From: Deinococcus sp. KSM4-11
GTDB lineage: Bacteria > Deinococcota > Deinococci > Deinococcales > Deinococcaceae
Assembly: GCF_004801415.1 (NCBI RefSeq)
Contig: NZ_SSNX01000006.1
Location: forward strand, 1 to 64,000
Direction of reading: 5' to 3'
Length of the DNA: 64,000 nt
Below, piece after piece: positions 1-6,208 of the stretch; within the stretch, counting starts at the first letter, position 1, and each line of letters starts with the position of its first letter. The notes beneath the pieces are model-generated. The model saw only the letters and a program-made list of their open reading frames with translations, did not search any database and was not told where the DNA came from. The translations under genes were made by a program, and so were the position numbers.

Positions 1-39
1 GACGGCTGCATCAAGGTCGTCCTCGATCCCTGGGCCTGA
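1..39 (+). CDS. C-terminal end of a zinc-type alcohol dehydrogenase (partial)
   Basis: The window opens inside a reading frame that ends DGCIKVVLDPWA followed by TGA. A tail of the form DGCIKVVL-x-P is typical of medium-chain zinc dehydrogenases of the formaldehyde/threonine dehydrogenase type. Only 12 codons are visible, so no catalytic residue can be checked and the assignment rests on this short tail alone. Confidence 0.4.
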   Translation, partial: DGCIKVVLDPWA

Positions 40-81
40 GCACCGCTCCGGTTCCGGTGGAGGGCACAGCACGCCTGGCGG

Positions 82-339
82 TCAGATCGCGTGGCCCAAG
101 GCTCCTTCCATCACGCTGGTCAGGTCGTCCACCAACCGCGCATCGATCCGGGGATGCGCGGCGGTTCGCATGACCTGACCGCCGATGAAGACCTCCAGCG
201 CGAACCGGGGCTCCCCGCTCTCGTCGCTGATCAGACACAGCATGTCCAGACACAGCCCGTCGAGCCGGGCCAGTTGCACTCGGCTGGCGGGCGGCAGCAG
301 GGAGGCCACCTGGGGAAGGGTGAGCGGAATCAGGGCCAT
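82..339 (-). CDS. Small hypothetical protein, 85 aa
   Basis: The frame codes for 85 residues starting MALIPLTLPQVASLL. There is no signal peptide, no membrane segment and no motif I recognise. The C-terminal half alternates hydrophobic and charged residues as in a small globular alpha/beta protein. It converges with the dehydrogenase tail upstream and lies in the same orientation as the next small gene, which is of similar size and style (a Leu/Val-rich protein with an acidic middle). The function is unknown and the gene call itself is moderately supported by length and codon style only. Confidence 0.45.
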   Translation of the reverse strand: MALIPLTLPQVASLLPPASRVQLARLDGLCLDMLCLISDESGEPRFALEVFIGGQVMRTAAHPRIDARLVDDLTSVMEGALGHAI

Positions 340-484
340 GCCGTCAGGATGGTCTGCGCGCGCTCAACGGTGCCTGACAGCGGGGAACGGTGAAGGGGTG
401 AGGGGAGGCCACCCCACCCACCCGGTGCGCTGGACACAGGTGAGTCCCCCTGGACGTCCAGAGGGGCTCACGCTCTGAGGGCGT

Positions 485-745
485 TCAGAGCACCTGACGA
501 CGGAGATGCGGTTCAAGCCGGACGCTCAGCTCGGAGACGATGTCCGTTCCCAACTTCCGGTGTTCCCTGGTGATGACCACGTCGTCGTCGACGTGTCCGT
601 GCAGGACGTACGTCACGCCGTCAGGCCGGTGGAGCCGGCGGCAGCTGAGCGTGGCGCCGAAGCGCAGGGCGCGCATGATGCCCTTGCCGTCATGCACCGA
701 GAGCGCCAGGAGCACCTCGGTGAGTGGGACGGGCTCCTCGTACAT
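485..745 (-). CDS. Small hypothetical protein, 86 aa
   Basis: The 86-residue product begins MYEEPVPLTEVLLALSVHDG and contains a hydrophilic middle (HGHVDDDVVITREHRKLG). It shows no signal peptide, transmembrane segment or known motif. It is similar in length to the gene at 82-339 and has the same orientation, so the two may be related small accessory genes, but alignment by eye is weak. No function is proposed. Confidence 0.4.
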   Translation of the reverse strand: MYEEPVPLTEVLLALSVHDGKGIMRALRFGATLSCRRLHRPDGVTYVLHGHVDDDVVITREHRKLGTDIVSELSVRLEPHLRRQVL

Positions 746-904
746 CCTGGTACCGTACTGTCCTCCGTCACACCGGGGGCATCACACCAACGGTTGCTCA
801 AGACACCGCGACGTCCATGAAGACTGCGTGATGGCCCTGAACTGGTCAGAGACGGGCGTGCGCGCGCTGTCGTGAGGACTGAGGCCCTTTAAGATGCCAG
901 GAAC

Positions 905-1345
905 ATGACCATCAAGAGACTGGATCACGTCAGCGTCGTCGTGGACGACCTTCCTGCCGCCATCGACTTTTTCACCGCGCTCGGCATGACGCTTGGCGGA
1001 CAGGGGCCAGTCGAGGGCCCGTGGGTGGATCGTGTGAACGGCATTGAACACGTCCAGGTCGACATCGTGATGATGCGAACCCCGGACGGACACGGGCAGG
1101 TTGAGCTGACGAAGTTTCGCCATCCGGAACTCGTCGCCAGCCAACCGGCCCATGCACCGCCGAACACGCTGGGCCTCCGGAGCATCATGTTTGCGGTCGA
1201 GAGTGTCGACGATACCGTGGCACGCCTGCGCGCCACTGGCGCCGAACTCCTGGGTGAGGTGGCCCAGTACGAGGACAAGTACCGACTCTGCTATGTGCGG
1301 GGTCCGGCGGGCATCATCGTCGCACTGGCAGAGGAACTCTTCTGA
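905..1345 (+). CDS. VOC family (glyoxalase/bleomycin-resistance type) protein
   Basis: The 146-residue product starts MTIKRLDHVSVVVDDLPAAIDFF and ends with RLCYVRGPAGIIVALAEEL. This is the two beta-alpha-beta-beta-beta module pattern of the vicinal oxygen chelate superfamily, with an N-terminal DHVSVVVDD strand and a C-terminal GPxGIIVxLxE strand carrying the usual metal-ligand Glu. An AGGA-type ribosome site lies just before the ATG. Family members bind a divalent metal and act on small molecules (dioxygenases, lactoylglutathione lyases, fosfomycin or bleomycin resistance), and the substrate here cannot be told. The gene is a single unit, converging with the TetR gene. Confidence 0.85.
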   Translation: MTIKRLDHVSVVVDDLPAAIDFFTALGMTLGGQGPVEGPWVDRVNGIEHVQVDIVMMRTPDGHGQVELTKFRHPELVASQPAHAPPNTLGLRSIMFAVESVDDTVARLRATGAELLGEVAQYEDKYRLCYVRGPAGIIVALAEELF

Positions 1346-1469
1346 AGCATCATCAGGGTTACTGGGGCTCTCCGAACGTCCTTCCGGTTCAGGGTGCGTG
1401 ATGCCACGTGTTCACCACTGCCTCCACCATCGCCACCTGGAGGCGCGCACTGAGTTCCCGACAGGCCTC

Positions 1470-2006
1470 TTAGGGAACGGCCAACGTGCGGGCCTCCAGG
1501 TGCTGGATGCTGCGCCGGAACAGGGCCGGATCATCCAAAATGGTGGCCACCGCATGCGCTCCCTGGACGCCCATGAACACGGCGTCTGGCTCGGACGTCC
1601 CCAGCGCGGCCACGCGCGCCGTGACTTCAGCCCGGTAGCACTCCACAATCTCCGCTGCCCGGCCCACGGCGGCCTCTCCCACAGCGCGCAGTTCGGTGGC
1701 CAGACTGCCGAACGGACAGCTGGTGGAGTGGCGCTCCTCGGCGTCGTGGAGAAGCCACTCGAAGTAAGCGGCGAGCCAGGGTCTCGGGGAAAGCGACTCC
1801 AGACGGGACAGGAGTGCCTGAAGTTCGCGCTCGCACTCGTCCAGCACGGCCAGCAGCAGGGCCTCACGGGACTTGAAGTAGTAGTAGAGGTTCCCCAGCG
1901 GCATTTCTGCGGCCTGGGCGACGTCTTTCAGGGTCGTGCGGCCAATCGACTGGCTGCGGTAGAGCCGCAAAGCGGCTTGAACGACGTGTTCGCGTTTTCC
2001 TGACAT
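1470..2006 (-). CDS. TetR/AcrR family transcriptional regulator
   Basis: The frame codes for 178 residues from ATG 2006 (MSGKREHVVQAALRLYRSQ). Residues about 5-55 form the TetR helix-turn-helix: IGRTTLKDVAQAAEMPLGNLYYYFKSREALLLAVLD. The longer open frame upstream would run through the divergent promoter region and is rejected. The C-terminal half is the variable ligand-binding and dimer domain (LGSLATELRAVGEAAV resembles the TetR_C subfamily seen in efflux and hydrolase repressors). It is transcribed away from the hydrolase gene at 2141, with a perfect 7-bp inverted repeat between them, so it probably represses that gene and itself. Confidence 0.88.
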   Translation of the reverse strand: MSGKREHVVQAALRLYRSQSIGRTTLKDVAQAAEMPLGNLYYYFKSREALLLAVLDECERELQALLSRLESLSPRPWLAAYFEWLLHDAEERHSTSCPFGSLATELRAVGEAAVGRAAEIVECYRAEVTARVAALGTSEPDAVFMGVQGAHAVATILDDPALFRRSIQHLEARTLAVP

Positions 2007-2076
2007 GGGCCGGCCCTCCTGAGGCCAAGATGTCATGAAGCCCCGCTGAGCCACAGGAGTGCCGCTTCCCCTATGG

Positions 2077-2096
2077 TCAGTCAGAAGGTTGACTGA
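2077..2096. promoter_or_regulatory. Candidate TetR operator, TCAGTCA-N6-TGACTGA
   Basis: A perfect inverted repeat with 7-bp arms and a 6-bp spacer lies in the 134-bp gap between the TetR gene and the divergent hydrolase gene. The 20-bp size and the position fit a TetR dimer site. A TTGACT hexamer overlaps the right arm and could be a -35 element for the hydrolase gene, in which case bound repressor would block the polymerase. Confidence 0.55.
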
Positions 2097-2140
2097 GAAC
2101 AGAACGTGTCGCCCCAGAGGGCGCGGCACAGGGGGCACCT

Positions 2141-3031
2141 ATGAAGTACGGACAGATGACGGCACTCGTTCTGGTGATGACTGCCGGACTCGCACAGGCA
2201 GGGGGAGCCGGGATGCCGATGCAGCAGGGCCTGCTCGCCGTGAACGGCGCCCAGATTCACTACGTCTCCGAGGGTACGGGCACGCCAATCCTGCTGCTGC
2301 ACGGCTATCCCCTGAGCGGCGAGCTGTTCTCCCGCAACCGCGACGCCCTGGCGGCCGCCGGTTACCGCGTGATCACCATCGACCACCGGGGCTATGGCAA
2401 CAGCGTCGCGCCGGCCAGTGATCCCGGCAGCCTCAAGACCTACGCCATGGACGCCCTGGCCGTCATGGACAGGCTGAACGTACCCAAGGCGATCATCGGC
2501 GGAATGAGCATGGGCGGCCCGATCACCTTCGAGATGTACCGCATGGCCCCCGAGCGCTTCCTGGGAATGATCCTGATCGATACCCTCGCCAACCCGGCCG
2601 GCATCGTCGAGCAGCACATCTGGAAGGGCATGGCCCAGAAAGCCAGCACCTACGGCCCGCAGGCCCTCGCGCCGGAACTGCTCAAGGACATGCTGACCGG
2701 TGACACCCGGTTGCACCGCATGGCGGACGCGACCTTCCTGACGGGTATCGTAAACCAGGCGTCCGTGGCGGGCGACGTGGCGGGCGCGGTGGTTCTGGCG
2801 ACCCGGCCGGATTCCATTCCGACCCTGAAGACCATCACGGTGCCCACCCTGATCATCGAGGGCGTGGAGGACACGGTCTATCCACCGGAATTCTCCATGA
2901 AGATGCAGCAGAACATCGCGGGCAGCACCCTGGTGCTGATTCCCGGCGCGGCGCACGCCGCGATCTACGAGAAGGCCGGGGCGGCGAACACGGCGATCCT
3001 CGACTGGGCCCGCGCGAACGGCCTGCGCTGA
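2141..3031 (+). CDS. Secreted alpha/beta-fold hydrolase
   Basis: The 296-residue product has an N-terminal export signal (hydrophobic LVLVMTAGLAQA after MKYGQMTA, cleavage probably after AQA). The mature part is a classical alpha/beta hydrolase: an oxyanion-hole HGYP near residue 54, the nucleophile elbow GGMSMGG with Ser near residue 123, and a late Asp and His in EGVEDTVYPP and GAAHAAIYE. The family includes esterases, haloperoxidases and lactonases acting in the periplasm, and the exact substrate is not predictable. It lies opposite a TetR gene and is followed after 12 bases by a broken sigma-factor gene. Confidence 0.88.
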   Translation: MKYGQMTALVLVMTAGLAQAGGAGMPMQQGLLAVNGAQIHYVSEGTGTPILLLHGYPLSGELFSRNRDALAAAGYRVITIDHRGYGNSVAPASDPGSLKTYAMDALAVMDRLNVPKAIIGGMSMGGPITFEMYRMAPERFLGMILIDTLANPAGIVEQHIWKGMAQKASTYGPQALAPELLKDMLTGDTRLHRMADATFLTGIVNQASVAGDVAGAVVLATRPDSIPTLKTITVPTLIIEGVEDTVYPPEFSMKMQQNIAGSTLVLIPGAAHAAIYEKAGAANTAILDWARANGLR

Positions 3032-3043
3032 GTGGAGCCCAGC

Positions 3044-3349
3044 ATGGCGGCGTCTGCAGATCCTGCCCCGGTTCCCACCCGCTGGGCCGGGGCGACCGAC
3101 GATGACGTCATCCGCGCGCTGGCCGCGCGAGATGAGGAGGCGGTGCGGGAACTGCACCGGCGGTATGGCCGGGCGGTGTATGCGCTGGCGTTCAGGGTCG
3201 GCACGACCAGTGCCGATATGGACGTCCAGAAGGCGTTTCTGGCGATGGTGCGTCAGGCGGCCACCGCACCCCAGGGCTGGCCGGACGCGCGCCTGTGGAT
3301 TCTCGGGACGGCGTACCAGACGCTCTGCAAATCCACGAGCCCTGAATGA
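3044..3349 (+). pseudogene. Truncated ECF sigma factor (region 2 only)
   Basis: From ATG 3044 (GGAG six bases upstream) the frame reads TDDDVIRALAARDEEAVRELHRRYGRAVYALAFRV, which matches sigma region 2 of extracytoplasmic-function sigma factors. It continues to DARLWILGTAYQTLC and stops at 3349 after about 101 codons. Region 4, needed for recognising the -35 element, is absent: the next 70 bases hold no region 4 and an IS5 copy follows at 3421. Either the 3' end was lost when the IS block formed or the gene had already decayed. A region-2-only protein is unlikely to act as a sigma factor. Confidence 0.6.
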
Positions 3350-3420
3350 ACGTTTCTGTACGGCCTAAAGCTGGAGGCTGCAAGGCCAGAATGTCTTCAA
3401 GGGCACTGGCGTCGGACTAG

Positions 3421-4347
3421 AGCCCGTTTGGCATCTTCATGTTGCGTGCTGGACGTCGTTTTCATGCGCTTGCTAAGCGTCTCAGTAGCAGGCGACTCAT
3501 CGCGGCATAGCACCACGATTCCTCCGAGCATGGGAGCGTTTCATAGTCCTTGGCGAGCCGTCGGTGACGTCCCAGCCACGCAAATGAGCGCTCCACCACC
3601 CAACGCCGTGGAAGGACGTGAAATCCGTGCGGATTGAAGCCTTGGGCTTCCAGCGTTTCCGGCAGATACCGCCTTCGTTGGCGCCACCAGGGATAGACCA
3701 CCGCGAAATCGAGGTGGAGAAGTTCACTGGCCCAGTGCTTGAACTTGCCCGTATAGCCCTGATCCGCCCAAATCTTCTGGAGGCCAGGGAAATGACCGTC
3801 TACGGCCTGGAGCAACACTTTCCCGCCCACCCGATCAACCAGACCGGCAGAATGAACCACGACCTTCAGGAGCAGTCCTCACGTGTCGACCAAGATGTGG
3901 CGCTTACGGCCGTTCACCTGTTTATGACCATCAAAGCCGTGTGGGCCACCATTTTCTGCGGTTTTGACACTCTGGCTATCGATCATGGCGGCGTGAGCAT
4001 CGGGCGTTCGCCCGATGCTCACGCGGTACTGCTCTCGGAGCTGGCGATTCACGTCCTCCCAAACGCCTGAACGCCGCATCCGACGGAAGTGGAAATAGAC
4101 CGTCTGCCACGGGGGAACATCGACCGGGAGGGCACGCCAGGCGATACCGCCGCGCAGCACGGAGAACACGGCATCCAGGATGAGCCTCGGATGCCAGGTG
4201 GGCGGCCGACCCCGTCCAGAGCGTGGTGGGAGAACCGTCTGGAGGAGCTGCCATTCGCGATCTGTGAGATCGCTCGGATACGTTCCACTGGGCATTCTTC
4301 AACAGTAGGTAGAGTGCGTGAGGGACCTATAATTTCCCAAACGGGCT
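3421..4347 (-). mobile_element. IS5-family insertion sequence, complete, 927 bp
   Basis: The ends are perfect 11-bp inverted repeats (AGCCCGTTTGG at 3421-3431 and CCAAACGGGCT at 4337-4347). The element is flanked on both sides by CTAG (3417-3420 and 4348-4351), the target duplication expected for this IS5 subgroup. It encodes one transposase read on the minus strand. That gene carries an in-frame stop, so the copy is probably inactive. It landed directly next to the left end of a second IS5-type element. Confidence 0.85.
3462..4295 (-). pseudogene. IS5-family transposase interrupted by in-frame TGA
   Basis: The N-terminal part (MPSGTYPSDLTDREWQLLQ to GRKRHILVDT) holds the DUF4096-type start and the first catalytic Asp in AAMIDSQSVK. 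The same frame resumes right after TGA 3879-3881 with GLLLKVVVHSAGLVDR, then IWADQGYTGKF (second Asp) and RRWVVERSFAWLGRHRRL (catalytic Glu region). The DDE set and the C-terminus are otherwise intact. One base change, for example TTA or CGA to TGA, explains the break. No frameshift is involved, so programmed frameshifting cannot restore the protein. Confidence 0.85.
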
Positions 4348-4351
4348 CTAG

Positions 4352-4906
4352 GTAGTGTCCGCAAAGTGTCCTCGATGGGCAAGAATGACGTGTGGTACGG
4401 CGCTATGAACTGACCGATGAGCAGTGGAGCCAATTGGCTCCACTGCTCCCACCGCAACGCCAGCGAACAGGACGTCCCTCGCTGGACCACCGTACCGTTC
4501 TGAACGGCATCCTCTGGATCAAGCGCTCTGGGAGTGCGTGGCGTGATCTGCCCGAGCGCTATGGCAATTGGAAGACGGTGAGCTCCCGATTCTACCGATG
4601 GCAGCACCAGGGCCTCTGGGCGCAGGTGCTCGCCCGAGTGCAGGAGCGTGCCGATCATGCCGGCCAGGTTGACTGGGACGTCCAGATGATCGACAGCACG
4701 ATCGTGCGCGCCCATCAGAGCGCGGCAGGGGTAAAAAAGGGGACGGCGACGAAGCGCTCGGCCGCTCGCAAGGTGGCTTCGGAACCAAAATCCACCTGAA
4801 GTGTGACGGCCGGGGACGGCCGATGGCCGTCCTGCTGACCGCTGGGCAGCGGAACGAGATGCTCATGTTTGAGGCACTGCTGGACGCTGGCAAGATCAAA
4901 CGGCGG
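4352..4906 (+). mobile_element. IS5-family element, 5' part only, truncated by an IS6 copy
   Basis: The left end probably starts near TAGTGTCCGCAAAGTG just after the preceding IS5. The transposase gene begins at 4392 and breaks off at 4906, where the IS6 copy begins (GGTTGTGTTGCC). The missing 3' half is not present on the far side of that IS6 copy, so the sequence was lost through a deletion or rearrangement and not simply split. Confidence 0.75.
4392..4906 (+). pseudogene. IS5-family transposase, truncated, with -1 frameshift signal
   Basis: The first frame reads MVRRYELTDEQWSQLAPLLP to GVKKGTATKRSAARK and stops at 4799. A heptamer A-AAA-AAG sits at 4733-4739, and a -1 slip there gives GVKKGDGDEALGRSQGGFGTKIHLKCDGRG, the canonical continuation for this transposase type with the first Asp in VQMIDSTIVRAHQ. 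So the two frames are joined by what looks like programmed frameshifting. The product then ends at the IS6 junction after DAGKIKRR, before the rest of the DDE domain, so it is dead. Confidence 0.8.
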
Positions 4907-4947
4907 GGTTGTGTTGCCTTAACCAGGCCCGGGTAGTGTGACCCGCT

Positions 4948-5658
4948 GTGACTGATCCGACCCCTTACCGCCACCGATTCCCGATGACCATCATCCAGCA
5001 CGCCGTCTGGCTGTACCACCGTTTCCCGTTGAGGTATCGAGACGTTCAGGAATTGCTCCACCAGCGCGGCATCGAGGTCAGTCACGAGACGCTGCGCGAA
5101 TGGTGCATCACGTTCAGCGCGCTGTTCGCAGATGACCTGCGCCAGCGGGAACCCCGTCGGGGTTCCCGCTGGCTGATGGACGAGGTCTGTACGACGGTCA
5201 ATGGCGTTCGACACTGGCTGTGGAGAGCGGTCGACGAACACGGCTTCGTGCTCGACATCTTGCTGCAGCGTCACCGCGATACCAAGGCGGCACAGACCTT
5301 CCTGACGCGCCTTCTGAGTGAATACGATGTGCCAGAGGTCATTCATACCGATAAGCTCTGGAGGTACGGCGCTGCCCTGCGGGAACGTCCTGTGCTCCAC
5401 ACTGTGGAGCATGTCCAGGTTGTCTCCACGGCGCGCTGCAACAATGTGATTGAGCAATCACACCGATCCACACGGCGTCATGAACGGCAACAACAGGGGT
5501 TCAAGCGACGAAAACGAGTGCAGGAATTCCTCTGCCTACACGCCAGCATCGAGAACCTCCACCACCACACACGAGCGAGCGTGCCCGCCTTCATCAGACG
5601 AAATAACCAAAAACAAGCGTTCCAGACGTGGTCAGCGGTCACGGCAGGGGTGGCCTGA
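4948..5658 (+). CDS. IS6-family transposase (family 1, copy A)
   Basis: The 236-residue product begins MTDPTPYRHRFPMTIIQHAVWLYHRFPLRYRDVQELL, the N-terminal zinc-finger-like/HTH part of IS6 transposases. The DDE domain follows, with first Asp in RWLMDEVCTTVNG, second Asp in VIHTDKLWRYGAAL, and Glu in ARCNNVIEQSHRSTRRH. The length is normal. It differs from copies B and C by SALFAD for SDLFAD and PAFIRR for PASIRR. A hairpin with 15-bp arms spans the codons for REPRRGSRW. Confidence 0.92.
   Translation: MTDPTPYRHRFPMTIIQHAVWLYHRFPLRYRDVQELLHQRGIEVSHETLREWCITFSALFADDLRQREPRRGSRWLMDEVCTTVNGVRHWLWRAVDEHGFVLDILLQRHRDTKAAQTFLTRLLSEYDVPEVIHTDKLWRYGAALRERPVLHTVEHVQVVSTARCNNVIEQSHRSTRRHERQQQGFKRRKRVQEFLCLHASIENLHHHTRASVPAFIRRNNQKQAFQTWSAVTAGVA
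5141..5173. repeat. Perfect hairpin inside IS6 transposase genes, loop orientation varies
   Basis: Arms GCCAGCGGGAACCCC and GGGGTTCCCGCTGGC enclose a 3-nt loop, GTC in this copy. Equivalent hairpins are at 9404-9436 (copy B), 35720-35752 (copy C), 32544-32574 (G), 58719-58749 (I), and in copies E and F near 29730 and 42600. Read on the coding strand the loop is GTC in A, B and I, and GAC in C, E, F and G. Both encode Arg-Arg. Family 2 has C in one arm and G in the other where family 1 has G and C, so pairing is kept. Copy H is the only one whose arms no longer pair fully. Confidence 0.85.
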
Positions 5659-5715
5659 ATCTCAGGCCACCCCTGCCCTCACCATGGCGTGATGCCAGTC
5701 AAGGCAACACAACCG

Positions 5716-5823
5716 TGCAAAGAGACGCACGTCACTACCCTGCGGCTCGCGCCACCGCTGGTCACCAGCCGCGAGGATCTCGACTGGGCCCTGGATCGCA
5801 TCGCCCAGGTGCTGGCCGGTTAG
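5716..5823 (+). pseudogene. C-terminal stump of a class III aminotransferase (ornithine aminotransferase type)
   Basis: Immediately after the IS6 end an open frame reads CKETHVTTLRLAPPLVTSRED followed by LDWALDRIAQVLAG and TAG. The pattern KETH-x(4)-RLAPPL-x(4)-LDWAL is the C-terminal end of ornithine/acetylornithine-type PLP aminotransferases. The N-terminal roughly 380 residues, including the PLP lysine, are missing from the window, so this is a remnant left by an IS6-linked deletion. Confidence 0.65.
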
Positions 5824-6208
5824 CGTCGCCAGGTTTTTTACCCAGTCGTTGAGCGCGGTCGGGCCTCCGCACCTCCTTCGGCAACCGCTGGGGCTGGGCG
5901 CATGCCCACGGTAGACACCAGCAAATCTGCCCGTTGGCCGACGCCGGTGCGCGAGCTCGCAATGGTCATCCACCTGCCGGGGTTTCGCCAGGACTGGGTG
6001 CAAGTGCCTCTCGCGAGCGGCCGGGTGGTGGGCCTGAACGTCGTCTGACGCCACTCTCTGGCACCTGCGGAGCTCGCCCGCAACAGCGCGGGACGCCCCT
6101 CGGCTTACCCGTCCGCGAACAAGCGCATGAACGTGAGCGCGAACCACGGAGGAACAGGTTTCCGTGTACCAGCCCCTAGCCGGACAGCATGGATGACATC
6201 GCGGCTTC
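5824..6208. other. Intergenic stretch, no gene seen
   Basis: The 385 bases between the aminotransferase stump and the histidine kinase stop codon hold only short overlapping frames without recognisable protein features. I see no RNA gene, repeat or clear terminator. Confidence 0.4.

Larger units (their letters stand above)
4907..5714 (+). mobile_element. IS6-type element, family 1 copy A, 808 bp
   Basis: The ends are GGTTGTGTTGCCTTAA at the left and the inverse at the right, where one base is changed (GTCAAGGC instead of GTTAAGGC). One full-length transposase gene lies between. The 8-bp flanks (AACGGCGG left, GTGCAAAG right) do not match, so there is no target duplication. Left of it is a cut IS5 and right of it a cut aminotransferase gene. 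Confidence 0.9.

Noticed and set aside
1152..2003. Long + strand open frame opposite the TetR gene
   Set aside because: It is the GC-rich shadow of the VOC and TetR genes, and its product has low-complexity His/Arg/Gln content.
2081..3157. Long minus strand open frame opposite the alpha/beta hydrolase
   Set aside because: The hydrolase frame has signal peptide and catalytic motifs, and the opposite frame has only shadow composition.
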